DNA of 26,214 nt from Paraglomus occultum (GCA_910592205.1 CAJVPJ010000401.1:1-26214); one strand, 5' to 3'. Shown: positions 8,321 to 20,900, counted from the stretch's first letter. The notes: generated from the sequence alone by a model not told the origin. Translations and numbers: made by a program.

Positions 8321-10123
8321 TCCACCATTCTATCTATTCCATTCATCAATTCCCAATATATAACCCCTCCACACACACACGCACACCTCTTTGTACATTT
8401 TTTTTACCACCTTTTAAATTCTTATTTCCTCGCTTATATTTTTTTTCAAATTGTAATTACACCGATTCGGCGTTATGGAACAGGTTGTTGCAATATAATA
8501 TTACTTATATTCTACCCACTTTTTAGATATATCTATATGAACAATGAAATACTATAACGACACGCCTGTTTCCATTATATATAGCCGTCGGTTGTTCATA
8601 AACATTTAAAGATTGTTTTCTCTTTTCTTTTCACCGCTTTCTAAACTACTCTACGATAGTCTCAGTTTTATAGTATTTTCCTGTTGCTGGTTTTGCATTG
8701 CTTTGGGATATTTGTTATGTTCAATTGTTCTAACTATATTCGTTATTTTGACTCTGAGTATTTATGATTATAAAATTAAAAAGAATATCAGGGCTGAAAA
8801 GAGAGAGGGAATTAGGACAGGCATATTATTAGAAATAGTAGACATATGATTGTGCTTTGTTCTAGTTTGTATATAGAGTTTTATTATTTCCCCTTTACAT
8901 TTACATGAATATTAAGTTTTTTATAGTGTTTTATTGAATAGTAGTTGACGAGCTTCTCTCTGTCTGTTGCCCCCCAATATCACAATTATCTAACTCATTC
9001 CTCGTTTTGGATGTTATTATATTGTATGCAGTATCAGATACTAATAGTTCACATTTTTAGACTTCATGATGGTATATTATTCACCATGGATAATCTCTTT
9101 TTTTTTTTTTTAAACAAAAAAACCAATAATATACTACTTCTCCATATATGACTGTCTTTCTTTTCTTTCCTTTCTTTCCTTTTCTTTTATTTCTTTTGGG
9201 TCCTTTCCTTGTCATTTCCGTTACAAATTTAGGACATCTAAAATGTAATTACACATAAACTGTATAAAAATGAATAATCAATTTTTTTGATAAGTAATCG
9301 GCATAGATTTGCTGCATCTGTTTTGGGTAAAATATTTGGACCTGAGCACCTGACGATCTCAAGCATACCAAAAAAGGAGGGACCCGCATATTAAATAGCA
9401 AGTGTGAAAAATATACACAGATGTCATCCCTTAAAAAAAAAAAAAAAGTTTCAAAAAATTTTGTGCGCCTCACAAGTGACAACGAGAAAAACCATAAAAC
9501 AAAAAGAATATACCAAGCCATTATATAATTGGAATTGTAATATTAATTGTAATAAGGTACACCAATTATCTCACTGCCAACCTCCCTTTGAGTACTCCTT
9601 ATAAAAAACAATTCTTTGGGATGCATTAATGACATCCTTTCCCATTTCGGTGCATAGTACATATCCCCACTCTCTCACGCCCTTGTGGACTTTTTGCAAA
9701 GTTGGAACTATTTTTCCCGCTTTTTCACGATAAAATAGTGCTAGCAGCTGGGGCAGCGCATGAGCCGAGTTGAAATGAAAGGATGTGATTGGCGGTGATC
9801 TTAAACACTATGCTAAGTACTTCGGAATATTCTGACTCCGACCGAAATAAACGATATCTTAAAATAAACCTCTATTGAACCATAATTAGGTCATATGACT
9901 TCTGCACATTCACTTATCGCATGCAATCATATTACATTCCGTTCGTTCCCTTCTTCCCCTTCTCTAGTCCAAATAAGTATAGGCTTTGTACATTCTATAT
10001 ATATACATATTGGTGTTTCAGAGTGGCGAATGAGTCATTGTGAGGCAATTTATAGGTATTGGACGATTGCAGAATTGGGGAACACAGTAAACTATTATTA
10101 TAATGTTGTGGCGCGATAGGGTA
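8321..10123. other. Gene-poor spacer with pyrimidine tracts
   Basis: No supported gene. Open frames near 8613-8849 and 9249-9521 are T- or A-rich and lack motifs. A polypyrimidine run lies at about 9153-9200 (TTTCTTTTC-type) and poly-A/poly-T runs near 9090-9110 and 9430-9445. Confidence 0.5.
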
Positions 10124-10164
10124 GTCACGTGAAGTAATAGGTCAATAATATTAATATGATAACG

Positions 10165-10210
<46 letters not shown>

Positions 10211-10220
10211 CAACAACAAC
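10165..10220 (+). repeat. (ATA)n / (CAA)n compound microsatellite
   Basis: About fourteen ATA units (to 10206) run directly into about five CAA units. The run of tyrosine codons read on the opposite strand is only the translation of this repeat. Confidence 0.9.
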
Positions 10221-10670
10221 GATGATAACAATAGTACATAACTTTTTTTTTATAAATATGAAATAAAAATAACTAGTACAACCATAACAACATTGTCATT
10301 CTCATTATGTGCATCCCTTAACTCAAAGATTGCCTAACAATTGTCAATTATGACGAATCGGTTTTTCTTCTCGGCAGATTTCGTTTATCAATTTTTTTGT
10401 AGATTCCGTCATATGATTTACTGCAAAACGGTCAAAGAACAGAGAAATGAAACGAAAGGGGCCGGTGTGTGGGAAGTAAAAAACTCGCTTATTACTCTTC
10501 ATTGTAAATCTATGGTCACTATTCGGTACAATCACGACAGACACATATAATCAAGAGGCCCCATTTTTTTTATTTCTTCACAACCCCACTCAATCTATCG
10601 TTTCATATCAGTCACATGCCACCAACCACAAAGCCCCACTAGAAACCCCAAGTGCCCACATAAATTGATC

Positions 10671-10676
10671 CACGTG
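10671..10676. promoter_or_regulatory. CACGTG E-box upstream of VMP1
   Basis: CACGTG in the context ATCCACGTGTAA, about 140 bases before the VMP1 start codon. A second copy, GTCACGTGAA, lies at about 10125. CACGTG is the core site of many bHLH factors. Other copies occur elsewhere in the window (near 2922, 5197, 5563, 14376, 16276, 21895), so enrichment here is not established. Confidence 0.3.
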
Positions 10677-10814
10677 TAAACAAAAATTAAAAAGTATGGA
10701 GAATTCAGTTTTCGCAGAAAAGGCGTTCCCCGAGCGGGATTTTTGATTTGATTATCGGGTGTGTTAGAGTAGAGTTAAAAACTAAAAAAAGAAGTTATAG
10801 AATCAAATTAAAAT

Positions 10815-13439
10815 ATGGATCCAGAGACGCCTCCGTCGTCTAGCTCTTCGCGGTACTTATTCCAAAATAAATAAATACTCGGAAATGCTACTGTTTTTTC
10901 GTTCTGTTTGTCAACAAATCACGTTTTCATGATTTTCCTTCCGGGCCTCGTTTCGATCTCTGAATATTTGTCCAATAATCGTATAGAAAAGTACCACGTA
11001 TTAAGGTAGAAGTGGCACGTCCAGCGGGTGATCCTGGCGAGAAAAGGAAGAGTCTACGCTTAAGAGCAAGACGTTCAAAAAGCGTCGGAGGACTCTCACA
11101 GACTGACGACTCGCCCAGTGACGATGGCACGACTGACGATGCAGCATTAGTATCACCAAGGATATTTCGAAGGACGAATGTTAAAAAAGAGAGTTTTGAT
11201 GGTTAGTAATAGCTATGAAACGAACGAATTACAGGATCAAGAATGACAGTCATGTACCAAAACATCCAATGAAGGATGCTGGCTGATTCATTGGGCCCTC
11301 GCGAAAATTTTTTTAATTTAACAACACTCACATACCATCATGCTTTAACTATAGATTTCATAAAACGGAGACGAAATGTACTTGAAAAGGAACGATCAAC
11401 AATATCGCTATACACCTCGCCTATACTCGTATTGACGTACTTTCTGGCGTACATTTGGCATCAAACGAAAGAAATTGTATCATATGCAAGATCGCGAAAG
11501 TGGATATTGACATCGGTGCCCGCTTTGATTTTATTTTTGAAATTACTCATGCTAGTCGAGGGTGTTCATCAAGTGGTACGTCGTATAAAGGAAATTGTCG
11601 GAAATTTGTTTTCCTGTTTGTGATTCGAGCCATAACTTGTAATTCCCTTCCAGGTTATCCATAATGTTCAATCGCTAATTCTGTGGTACGTCTATTGGAT
11701 CGGTCTGGGCATTGCATCTTCGGTAGGGCTCGGAACTGGATTGCACACATTCGTACTGTTTCTTGGACCACATATTGCCGAAGTGACTTGGGTTGCATAT
11801 ACTTGTGGTAATCTGGATTTTGACACTCAAGGACCTGATAGGTGAGAATAACCAGCAGAAACTCTCGGGGGAAGGGAAGGGAAAGGAAGGCTGAAAAAGA
11901 AAATTAGATTAGCAAACTGATAGCATCAGGTTTCAGATGCATCCAAGGAACTTGTAGATTGTATCATCTGCATGACGTTACTTTTGTCATAACGTAATAT
12001 TCCTGTTTCGCTTTTCATCGCCATTTTACAAAGATTTCGATGCAAATCAGAAACTGTCGACTTGGGATCGGTGACCTTATGGCGTATATTCCGAAGAGTC
12101 CAATGGGAGTCATTCTTCTGGGGACTAGGAACAGCAATTGGTGAACTACCACCATATTTTGTGGCTAGAGCCGGTACAAAATGTTTCTAATCCGGTTATG
12201 GTCGTGCCATGAGTGAGCCTCATGACTCTCTAATTCTCCAAGTTGTCCGATGCTGATACTCTCGAATGATTACATATTTGTAGCTGCATTATCTGGAAGT
12301 CGTAGTGAAGAGCTTGCAACCATTGACAAAATAATGGAACAGGATCCGGACAGTATTTCGTACAAGGAAAGGGTGCTAGTTTATATCAATAGATTGATGC
12401 AAAGATTGGGATTCTGGGGAATCTTTCTATTTGCTTCAGTAAGTGCGTCTTGTACTAAAAATTTGTTAATAACTATTGGAAATTTGTTTAATATCTCCTG
12501 ATTGCAATTGTTCTAACAATATTACTATGTGTAATTGCAGATACCCAACCCGCTGTTTGATTTGGCTGGAATTATATGTGGCCAATTCCTGGTTCCGTTT
12601 TCTACCTTTTTTGGCGCTACGTTTCTTGGCAAAGCCGTTGTTAAATCCACAATACAAGTAATGACAACTTTTTTTTAATCAACGATAAATAGTTTGAATG
12701 TCAATCTCATGATGTCTCTCTTACATAACACAATAGACTACGATAGTCATACTGTTATTCTCCCAGAACACCCTTGATGCCTTACTTGAAACAACAAAAC
12801 TACATTTTCCTTATTTACACGATAGGTTGGAGAAAGCGGTTGAGAAACAGTTAAGGATTCTACGTCGATCAGAAGGCGTCGAAGCTCCAGATGATGGATT
12901 GGTAAATATTACATCTGTTTGATATATTCGAATCCCACAACGCGAGAGAATGTGTGGGTGATAGAGAGCGCGCGCGTTTACTCCGTGTGACATACAGAAA
13001 AGCCCCACATACTGAATTTGTATGTAGTAATCTGATACTGTTGTAAAACATTGTTGCGGAAAAAAACACGGCGATTGTCTACATCATCAAACATTACGCG
13101 ATAGCACTTTTTCGAGTATTGGGTCCTGGTCTTGATTAACTCACGATTCTTTCATTTATTTAGGGTAACCCTAGTTACATTTCGCTAGCCTGGAACACTT
13201 TCTTCAATCTTATGCTAGCATATTTTGCTCTATCAGTTATTGAAACATTAGCTATTGCTCACCTAAAGCGTGTGCATGATAATGAACTGGAAGCTCTTGA
13301 ACAAAAAGCAAAGCAAACAGAAGAGGATAATAGGAAGCTGGATGAAGAAAAGGAAGAGGATTATTCTATGATGGTAAAGAGTGCTGTTGAGAGTCAGTTT
13401 AAAGAATCTATCCCGATTAGAGGCTATCTAAGCGATTAG
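10815..13439 (+). CDS. VMP1: Vacuole membrane protein 1 (VMP1) homologue
   Basis: Multi-pass ER membrane protein of the VTT/DedA superfamily; animal VMP1 acts as a phospholipid scramblase needed for autophagosome formation and ER contact sites. Nine exons join in frame: 10815-10852, 10987-11201, 11355-11575, 11654-11841, 12034-12173, 12284-12438, 12541-12657, 12737-12901, 13164-13439, giving 504 aa. Landmarks match human VMP1: EGVHQ (about 153-157); [19 protein letters not shown] (173-191) then [26 protein letters not shown] (251-267), the VTT core; [20 protein letters not shown] (320-339) then [13 protein letters not shown]; and a last hydrophobic helix at about 424-445. Residues 1-85 are basic and Ser-rich, likely disordered. 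The tail (about 448-480) is a charged coiled coil ([19 protein letters not shown]). Length exceeds the roughly 400 aa of animal VMP1, mainly from the N-terminal extension. Exon 3 start (acceptor TTTAACTATAG) was chosen by phase. Confidence 0.95.
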
Positions 13440-16400
13440 CAATTGATAGACGGTGATGCCTGCATGTCTTATATAGTCTTGGGACATTTTTTGCAATAGT
13501 AATAGATTGGTTTAATGACTAGCTAGAATCTGTACTTTCGATTGTATGTTATTTGCAAACACTGATAAAATCTGGATTGCTCATGGGGTGTAGTTAATAG
13601 ATCAACTAAACGTTGCTATCAATGAAAAGTCAAATATTTTCAGAAGATCATGCTTGTCTATTGTTTCTTTGTAGTAGACAATATGAACAACCCACAGTCA
13701 ACACTTTGATCTAAAATTTAATTGCTTGTGGTTTTGCTGCATAATGAATTGCGGCCAGGAAATTAATTGCATATTAAAGAGATTAAAGGTCCATTCTTGA
13801 ATTAATTACCATAAATTAATAAATTAACAATTTTAGTCATCGGCCTATCATCATTAATAAGTCTATCATACTTGTTTACAATAATAATGTAACGGTTAAT
13901 TCCTAGTCAGTTTCCGTCTTCATTAATATTACCAAATTTATATTAATATCTCCCTATCACGATCAACAAGAATAATTCACAGAGATAACAATCCGCTTAT
14001 CAGAAGGTTGAATGCACCAAGTCATGATGGATTGCACTTTTGGAATTTAGTCATGTGGGCCATGCTGTACGAAAACCAAATTGAACACAGCGTCATATCT
14101 ATCAAGAAATCAATGTCTTTCATTCTACACATTCTGTTTCGTTATGCCGAACATTAGAAAAACAAGTAACGTTACTTGACCAAGGAGGTTTGAACGAGTA
14201 GTAGGACAAAATGGGGGGTTCTACGACAAATTTCCGAATGTATGTATTTAAGAACGGATCTCCAATATACGAACTGGGGCTCCAATTCCCGTTACACAGT
14301 CAGTCGGCCAGATGTAATCCGGCCAACAGCTCCGGCCGGAACGCATCTCCTATAATAATAATAATAAGAATAAGCCACGTGAGTAATTTGTAATACGTAA
14401 CACCGTTCAATTTTAAGAATATTAACTAAACATGTTATTATTATTTTATCAAATAGAACACCACAACATATGATCAAAAAAAAAAGTACGATTAGAAAGC
14501 CTTCAGAAATTATTTTACAACACTCAAATAATGGTAAGTGTATGTGAGCCGCGAGAATGTAATAATAATAGAGTGAATGGTTTAAATAACTTTATCACGC
14601 GAACTCAATAAGTCAACCAATATAATGTAGTATATCAACAACCCAACAATCAATAAGGCAAAAAAGCACGATATGCCTGATATTTATTCCGCAGAGTATG
14701 GCAATATTCGAAATTTTGATTACTGTGCGACATGAAAAATTAACCGTAGTATGTTGTAAACGCGCTTGATATTCACCCATTTTTGAGCGAATCCATTTGT
14801 CAACACAAGGTCAACTTTGACAAAATAACATGTCTATATGAGTATGTTCTTGACATTTAATTAATAATTTGCTGCTTGTTAGTTTTCGAGCAATTTTACT
14901 TGTGTTGGATGTCATCACTTTTCTAGACTTACACGTTGTGTATGCATCTCTTTTGAAAAGTCTGGATAAACCTAACGTGTGTATATTTACGAGAGAAGAA
15001 TAAGATAGTAAAGTATATGCCAAGATTGAAAACGTTTTTGCGACAACGATTAGCACGAGGGTCTGAAAGCAATGAAGGTACTGCGAGGAGTCCAAAAATA
15101 TTACTCTAACTAGCATGCTTTGGGGAATAGGTATCATGAAAAGCGATACGTCGACAAACAAGATCCATGATGAAGCACGTCGTCTTGTTCTCACCACTTT
15201 ACTGTTGCCCAAGAAATTGGAACATTTTGACGATCAAGAAGTTGTGTGTATCATGTTTCCCTCCTGGTTGTAGCAAGTCCAAAAAGATTGTTACCGGTTG
15301 AAGATGTGAATATGGATAAGGGGTGGGGAAGAAGAAGAAGTAGAATCGATTCCTTCGGAATTATCTCAGTGGGATACAAGCAATAAGAGCAAATATAGCT
15401 ACAGACCTTTCCTCCGGAAAAAAAAAATCTTTAACCGGAGACTCTAACTTTTTTAAAAAAACTTATCGATATTAGAGTTAAAAAATATGTATAAACTCGG
15501 GAAAATGTAAATAAAAGTCTAGTCATGATGATAATATTATATTATAGTAAGGACAACGCTTTTTGGAAGCTTATCAATAGTGCTTTCCTAATTAATATCT
15601 CGAATAATTACTACACTACTGATAAGCCGGGAAAACTTTATTTTTAGGAGTCACAACTGTATTCGGGGCACTACAAGGGGGTAATGCAAAGTATTATTAT
15701 TTGTTCTACGATTGTTAGACTTGTTTCTTGTCTTGGTTGATTGTGATTTTTCTGCAAATCAATTTCATATTACAATTTATACTGTTCTATACGAATTGAT
15801 TGAGACTCTTGAACAATACGTAAAAACGGCGATGTTATCAAGATGAGTCAGATAGAGCAAAGTCACGCGGTAAAAGCATGGTAACACAGAAGTTGATCTT
15901 TAAGTTGTTTCACGAGTTACTTCGGGGGAAGTCCATTTTTGTTCTCCACAAAGTATAAAGTCATAGTTTCTCACTATCAAAATAGCTCGGTTCGCTAATT
16001 CAGGTGTTTCGATAACAGGAACAAGACAGTCATTATAACAATGTCGGTGTAAGTTGTTTGTACAACGATAGATATCTCAAGATAGGACGTACAATGTCAA
16101 TATATCTTGTTACCACGCTACGAGTAAAAGAGCACAACGTAACAAATGGTGATACTGCTCTTTGAATATTAATATCAGAGTTCCATGTGTTTATTATTAT
16201 CGTTATCTATTACTTTGTTGGATGCGGTCAATAAAAACATCCATATTCAAAAGTGCGTAAGACTGACGAATAACACGTGACAATTAAATAAGTCGCTCAA
16301 TTTTTTTTGAATGAAATCTCTTGGTTACATAATTCTTTCTCACAATCAATCTTGTAGCCACACCTGTCATTATGTTGCCTTTGCCCGGTTTTGTTGTAGT

Positions 16401-16707
16401 AGGTTCCCATATACCAAATTTCGTGCAACCGCCCAAATTTTTTGAAGCGAGATAACGCTTTGACACGCGGTCGTTGTGTTATTCTCCTCCTATCTGTCCC
16501 CTTTGACTCATGATACCCGTGTAACAGTCCTACCAAGTTCAGCTTGGACCGGAAAATTCCGGACTTTTGTGTGTAACTAAAAAAGTACATTTGTAGTCTC
16601 GGGAAAAGTTGTATTACTATTACCCGTTCTGATTTGGGTAGTCGCTATCGTGACTTTTTTGGATTTTAAAAACCCGTATAACACATCACGCTAGCTAAAA
16701 TATTCGG
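13440..16707. other. Long gene-poor spacer downstream of VMP1
   Basis: No supported gene. Frames at 14811-15212 (minus) and 16297-16590 (minus) lack recognisable motifs. Short plus-strand frames near 15030-15280 (one beginning MPRLKTFLRQRLARG, another MLWGIGIMKSDTSTN) look mildly protein-like, but no splice between them keeps the frame. A locally GC-rich patch near 14305-14345 contains three CCGGCC/CCGGCCGG motifs followed by a short ATA microsatellite. Confidence 0.5.
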
Positions 16708-16710
16708 CCA

Positions 16711-16750
16711 CCCCCCAACCCCCTTGAATTACGAAGCCTCCCCCACCCCC
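16711..16750 (-). other. G-quadruplex candidate (C-rich on plus strand)
   Basis: Four cytosine runs of five or six (16711-16716, 16719-16723, 16740-16744, 16746-16750) are separated by 2, 16 and 1 bases. On the minus strand these are G runs able to stack as a quadruplex. They stand out in an AT-rich spacer. Confidence 0.5.
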
Positions 16751-17601
16751 TCGTTTCTTCATCCTGCACTTACAATATTCCGCATCCCGAATTGCGTATG
16801 ATATGCCGATGAACATTCGCGTGCTTAATAATATGCGCCCAGGTCAATATTTAATGTTATTACATAATCAGTTAATAAGTACTTGCTTCGTGCCAATCAC
16901 AAATTTAATACCCAGTTGTGTTACACCGACGATGACCCTGGAACATCACAACATGCCCCCCGCCACTCGCAAATGAAAATTTTCAATTCAATACCTCATC
17001 TCACATTTTTATTATTTTCGTAAGGCAAAATAAAAAAAATATAACCCTCAAATACATAATAATAAACCATATGCGATATATTTATACAAGAGTCCATTCT
17101 CTTGAAATATGTATATTAGATCTTCTCTCAGCGTAAGGAACGTGATTAGTAAAGTTCTTTGGTCTTTGTGTTTTTTTTTCATACGTTATCAGAGAAAAAG
17201 GAAAAAGAAAAAGAAAAAAAAAGAAGAAAAAAAAAAGTTCAAAAGATGGCTTTCTTGGAAACATGTATACATATATATATATGAATGCGTGTATATAGCA
17301 AGGAAAATTGAAAAAATATATTATACCTACAAAAGAAATAAAACAAGACAAACTAATTACAAGCTAAAGAGAAGCAAGAGAGAGAGAGGTGGCCATACGC
17401 TGAGAGAAAACTCAAGGACCTTCTAGATCCAAGTAAATGTAAACCAGAGAAAAAATTCCATAGTTTTTTATCAAAGTTTTTGATGAATGGGTGTAAGATG
17501 GGTAAGAAAAGAATAAAGTCGTTTTGATTTAAAATGTATTTACTTATTTTCATCTGATTTTGATTTTTAAGCAAAAGCAAAATAAAAAAAAAGAAATTGA
17601 G

Positions 17602-18513
17602 TTAAAAGCAAGCCATCTTCTGTCGTCGTCCGGATTCATATCCATCGATAAACCATATCCTCCCCGATTCAATTTCATTAACCAATCGTTGTACGATCCA
17701 TTTTTCTTTTGTTATTATATCTAGATCGTCCTTTGATCTCTTGACTGCATCATATCTCCTTGTCTCTGCTATTACGAAATCCATTACCGGATCTGACGTT
17801 ATTGCTCCATCGACCATGTCTACAGATATACCGGCTAGATAATCTCTATCTAGGCAGAACTTTTGATAAAATCGAGGAGCGCCCACCGTCAAGTTTAATT
17901 TTGGCAGCGCGTGCTGTATGGCCGAATCAAAGAATGGTCGATATGCTGATAAGTTCGGTGGACCGGTCGGAGATGATTCTGGTATTATACGATGGTTATG
18001 GTCTGTGGAAACTGTGTATTTAGGTGAGGAATCAATTGTGGAATCGGCGGGAGATGATGGTATCGATGGAGGGGATGGTAAGCGAGAGTATGTATTTGAA
18101 GAGAATGGTCTTGACGTTGGTTCGAGGGTGGATTCGACGAATATTGTCGGCCGTATTATATCTTCAGCCACTGTTGAAATTGTCGTTGTCTCATCGGCTG
18201 CCGTCGTTCGTGCTGACGAGGATGATACTGTATCTTCCGATCTCGATATACAAACATAGCCATCTTCATCTTCCTCCTGATTTAGATCATCCAAGCATGC
18301 CTCTAGATAATTCAGTTCGTCTCTCTTGACATCCTCGTCAGACCATTCAAGTGGTTCATATTCTTCCGGAGCGACGAATTTGTTATATAAGAAACTGTTT
18401 ATAAGTACTAATTTCCGAAGTCCGTCGGTTGTATCCCGACGGGTTACTTGGAAAGAATGTAGTTTGTGGAGGGAAACGTTGTAAATGTGTGAAAAATCCA
18501 TTATTGGCGACAT
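17602..18513 (-). CDS. Intronless 303-aa protein with a possible SERTA-like N-terminal segment
   Basis: Function unknown. Residues 13-46 (VSLHKLHSF ... DGLRKLVLINSFLYNKF) resemble the SERTA motif of animal cell-cycle and transcription cofactors (S-L-x-K-L, then L-R-x-x-V-L-I-x-N-x-L), though with an inserted or divergent middle. An acidic patch follows (49-86). Residues 95-185 are rich in Ser, Thr and Pro and likely disordered and phosphorylated. Residues 190-303 return to ordered composition, with predicted helices (DPVMDFVIAETRRYDAVKRS; TKEKWIVQRLVNEIESGRI). There is no signal peptide or membrane segment. The first of two close Met codons was taken as start, downstream of a TATA box. The C-terminal block belongs to no family I know. 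The layout resembles a fungal regulatory protein; the SERTA assignment is tentative. Confidence 0.8.
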   Translation of the reverse strand: MSPIMDFSHIYNVSLHKLHSFQVTRRDTTDGLRKLVLINSFLYNKFVAPEEYEPLEWSDEDVKRDELNYLEACLDDLNQEEDEDGYVCISRSEDTVSSSSARTTAADETTTISTVAEDIIRPTIFVESTLEPTSRPFSSNTYSRLPSPPSIPSSPADSTIDSSPKYTVSTDHNHRIIPESSPTGPPNLSAYRPFFDSAIQHALPKLNLTVGAPRFYQKFCLDRDYLAGISVDMVDGAITSDPVMDFVIAETRRYDAVKRSKDDLDIITKEKWIVQRLVNEIESGRIWFIDGYESGRRQKMACF

Positions 18514-18599
18514 TGTTGTCGTGATGTGTTGTGATTAACTGACTTGTAGTTGTGTGAATGTAAATGTAAGTACGTATTGATGTCGTGGAGGGATGGTAG

Positions 18600-18607
18600 T
18601 ATTTATA
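18600..18607 (-). promoter_or_regulatory. Candidate TATA box of the 303-aa protein gene
   Basis: Reads TATAAATA on the minus strand, 87 bases before the ATG at 18513-18511. This supports the chosen start and minus-strand transcription. Confidence 0.45.
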
Positions 18608-18613
18608 AAGATG

Positions 18614-20850
18614 TAACCGTAGTTTCCGCAGTAGCCAACCGCAGTCGTATCGTTTGTAAATGTAACGAGGCAAAACGGTTGGTGCGTTGGCAACAAGAAA
18701 AGCCGGAAAAGTACTGCGCTTTGTTTCAGTAAATTCTCGGCGTAGTTACTGGAATACGTGGCAAAGTAGATGATAGTAAAGTGTCGAGTTAATTGTGACC
18801 AGTAGTAAAATTAGATTGTAATTGTGTTGGTAATAGGAAGATTTTCATTGATTTCGGAAAAGACTCGTGTGCCTAAGAATTTGTTAATAGTTTCTCGAAT
18901 AATCTGGATATGGGAACAATAATGAGTATTTGTATGCAGATGGGAAGGTGGATTTGTTTTAGGTGATGCGAAGTGGTATTAGTAAGTAAAGTGAAGATTG
19001 AATATAACAGTCGATTGTGTCTAGTAGTAAAGTGTAAGTGCGGGAATCAGTTTTTGTCTCGAGAGACAACCTACGAAGTTATTTCCGACGCTTCATGATT
19101 AGAAGTGAAATAGAATCTAGAATGTCTGTTGTTGTGTTAATTGTATTAGTGTTGTTTAGAGTACTGCGTAAGTTTGTTTTCCCCGCATCAGACGCAAAAG
19201 TGTTACAGAGTACAAAGTTAAAGAGTAGTGACTAGTATGAAGAGAGAACGATTTGCTTTTGTTATTATCGCTTGTTGATATAGTGGTTTAGAAAGTCATC
19301 TTGAACATGTTTAGAGGGATATTTGTGATGGAGAATGGGTAAAAAAACAATAAGGCACGTAGTACTTATATTAGAGAGAGGGGGGTGGTAAGCAAGCTGA
19401 TCTGCACTATCTGCTTGTTATTTGTATTGTATATTGGGTTGTTTATTGTGGAATGTAGCACAATATGATTGGATAATGCTGTAAGTGTGAGTCAGAAGAT
19501 ATATGGTAGCATATAATATAATTATCGACTATTGTGTGATCGTGGTAATATGGAAAATATTCAATGCACAATCAATATAAATAACGTTATTTGCAAATTG
19601 AGGAAACGCAATTCTTGTTTAACACATGACCTTAATAAGAATTTGTAAGAAACTATAATGGAAATAAAATACGTTAATACGTATATTCATACATAGTCTT
19701 GTATAGATATCGGTTGTATTGTACATAATATCGTTAGTTATGGCAAGATTTCCGACTCTTTCTTACAATCCCTTGTATTGTAAAAAGGACGGGATTTTCG
19801 AGAGTATTTGGTTTCACAGTTGTCCGGTGACTATGCACTGCTACCTACGTGACTATTACTTAGCCCAATTTTTCATTTCAAACATGGGCGTCAACTAATC
19901 CAATTAGGTGTAGCTCATGTGTTCACTAGCACAACAAACGTCATAACATCGATCCAACGACGACAAAGTGCAGCGAGAAAGACGACAAAAGAGATAAGCC
20001 TGAAAATGGTAATTCGAGTTGCACAGTCGGTAGCCACTGCTTCTGTATTATTGTCTTTGTTCTACACAATGTACGTGTTGGTATTTCCCCCTGCGTTAAA
20101 CCTTCTTCAATAATTAATTCATCGAATTGCGTCATATCAGAGAATAGTAAATGAAGGATCACTTGACAACTTTCCCCATTCCCCCCTGTTCTTTCATCAT
20201 CGTTCTTTCATCCGATAGAGATGTATAATTTGGCTTAGTAAATGCATGTTATTGTCGTTGTTCTGACCAGTGAGTAACCTCTCGGGCGTAGATGAAAAGT
20301 TTTTAGCATTTTCGGGTTAAATTTTTATTTGCGTTTGACGCATGAGCCACGTTCAATCAATCCCCCAATGGGCAAGTGGGAAAGTACTAGGAAGACAGGT
20401 CCTGTCGCAGGCCTAACCATTATTTTGTTAAATAAACACCGGCAAAAGATATAATCTGTGCATCATATTTACTAGGATCCGAGCAGTTGGTGACATATTA
20501 TTAATTTCGGCATTTATATTTATATGTGCCATTCTCCCACATCATCTTCCCAGACAAGCTTTGCCTCGGTGGTACAATTTATAATATTCCCATCAGGTGA
20601 CTCGAGATATTGATAACGAGAATTGTTTCTCTATTGTTGAAATGTAGAATGAAGCAAGTTAATCCGGACAGCAAATCAACGGTGAGACTGAGCTGCAAAA
20701 GAATGTGCAGTTCATCACTATTATGTGACCGCTATTGGTGCATATCGTAATCTCACCGCATCTGTTCTCGTGACTGAGCGAAATGAACCCATCTCAGCAA
20801 AAATATGCAAGAAATTGTAGACAACGATCGGGGCTTGTTTCCTTACATAA
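18614..20850. other. Gene-poor spacer
   Basis: No supported gene. The 19919-20113 plus-strand frame contains a hydrophobic stretch (ASVLLSLFYTMYVLVFPPAL), but it begins without an ATG, has no homology I recognise and could be chance. The rest is AT-rich with many short stops. Confidence 0.5.
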
Positions 20851-20900
20851 GGGGGAGGGCGGAGATATGGGGGTGCGGGGATGGCGGTGGGGGGGGGGGG
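20851..20900 (+). other. G-quadruplex candidate
   Basis: Plus-strand runs G5, G3, G5, G4 and a final run of twelve G (20889-20900) within 50 bases, with short loops. A proline-rich minus-strand frame across it is only the translation of this tract. Confidence 0.55.

Noticed and set aside
8613-8849. 78-codon plus-strand frame with hydrophobic segments
   Set aside because: T-rich composition alone yields Phe/Leu/Ile runs; no signal-peptide logic, no motif and no promoter element were seen.
10018-10239. Minus-strand frame with a run of tyrosines
   Set aside because: It is the translation of the (ATA)n microsatellite at 10165-10206.
14160-14180. AAGGAGG resembling a bacterial ribosome binding site
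   Set aside because: The genes are intron-rich and eukaryotic, so such a site has no meaning here.
14811-15212. 133-codon minus-strand frame, the longest single-frame candidate in the 13.4-17.6 kb spacer
   Set aside because: Hydrophobic and lysine patches follow base composition, there is no motif, no splice partners and no TATA-like element in a fitting place. Chance is a sufficient explanation.
15030-15280. Possible two-exon small plus-strand gene (MPRLKTFLRQRLARG and MLWGIGIMKSDTSTN)
   Set aside because: The only donor-acceptor pair between the two frames would be 36 nt and puts the second exon out of frame.
17109-17426. Lysine-rich plus-strand frame of 105 codons
   Set aside because: Driven by poly-A and AG-rich DNA downstream of the 303-aa gene, probably its 3' UTR on the opposite strand.
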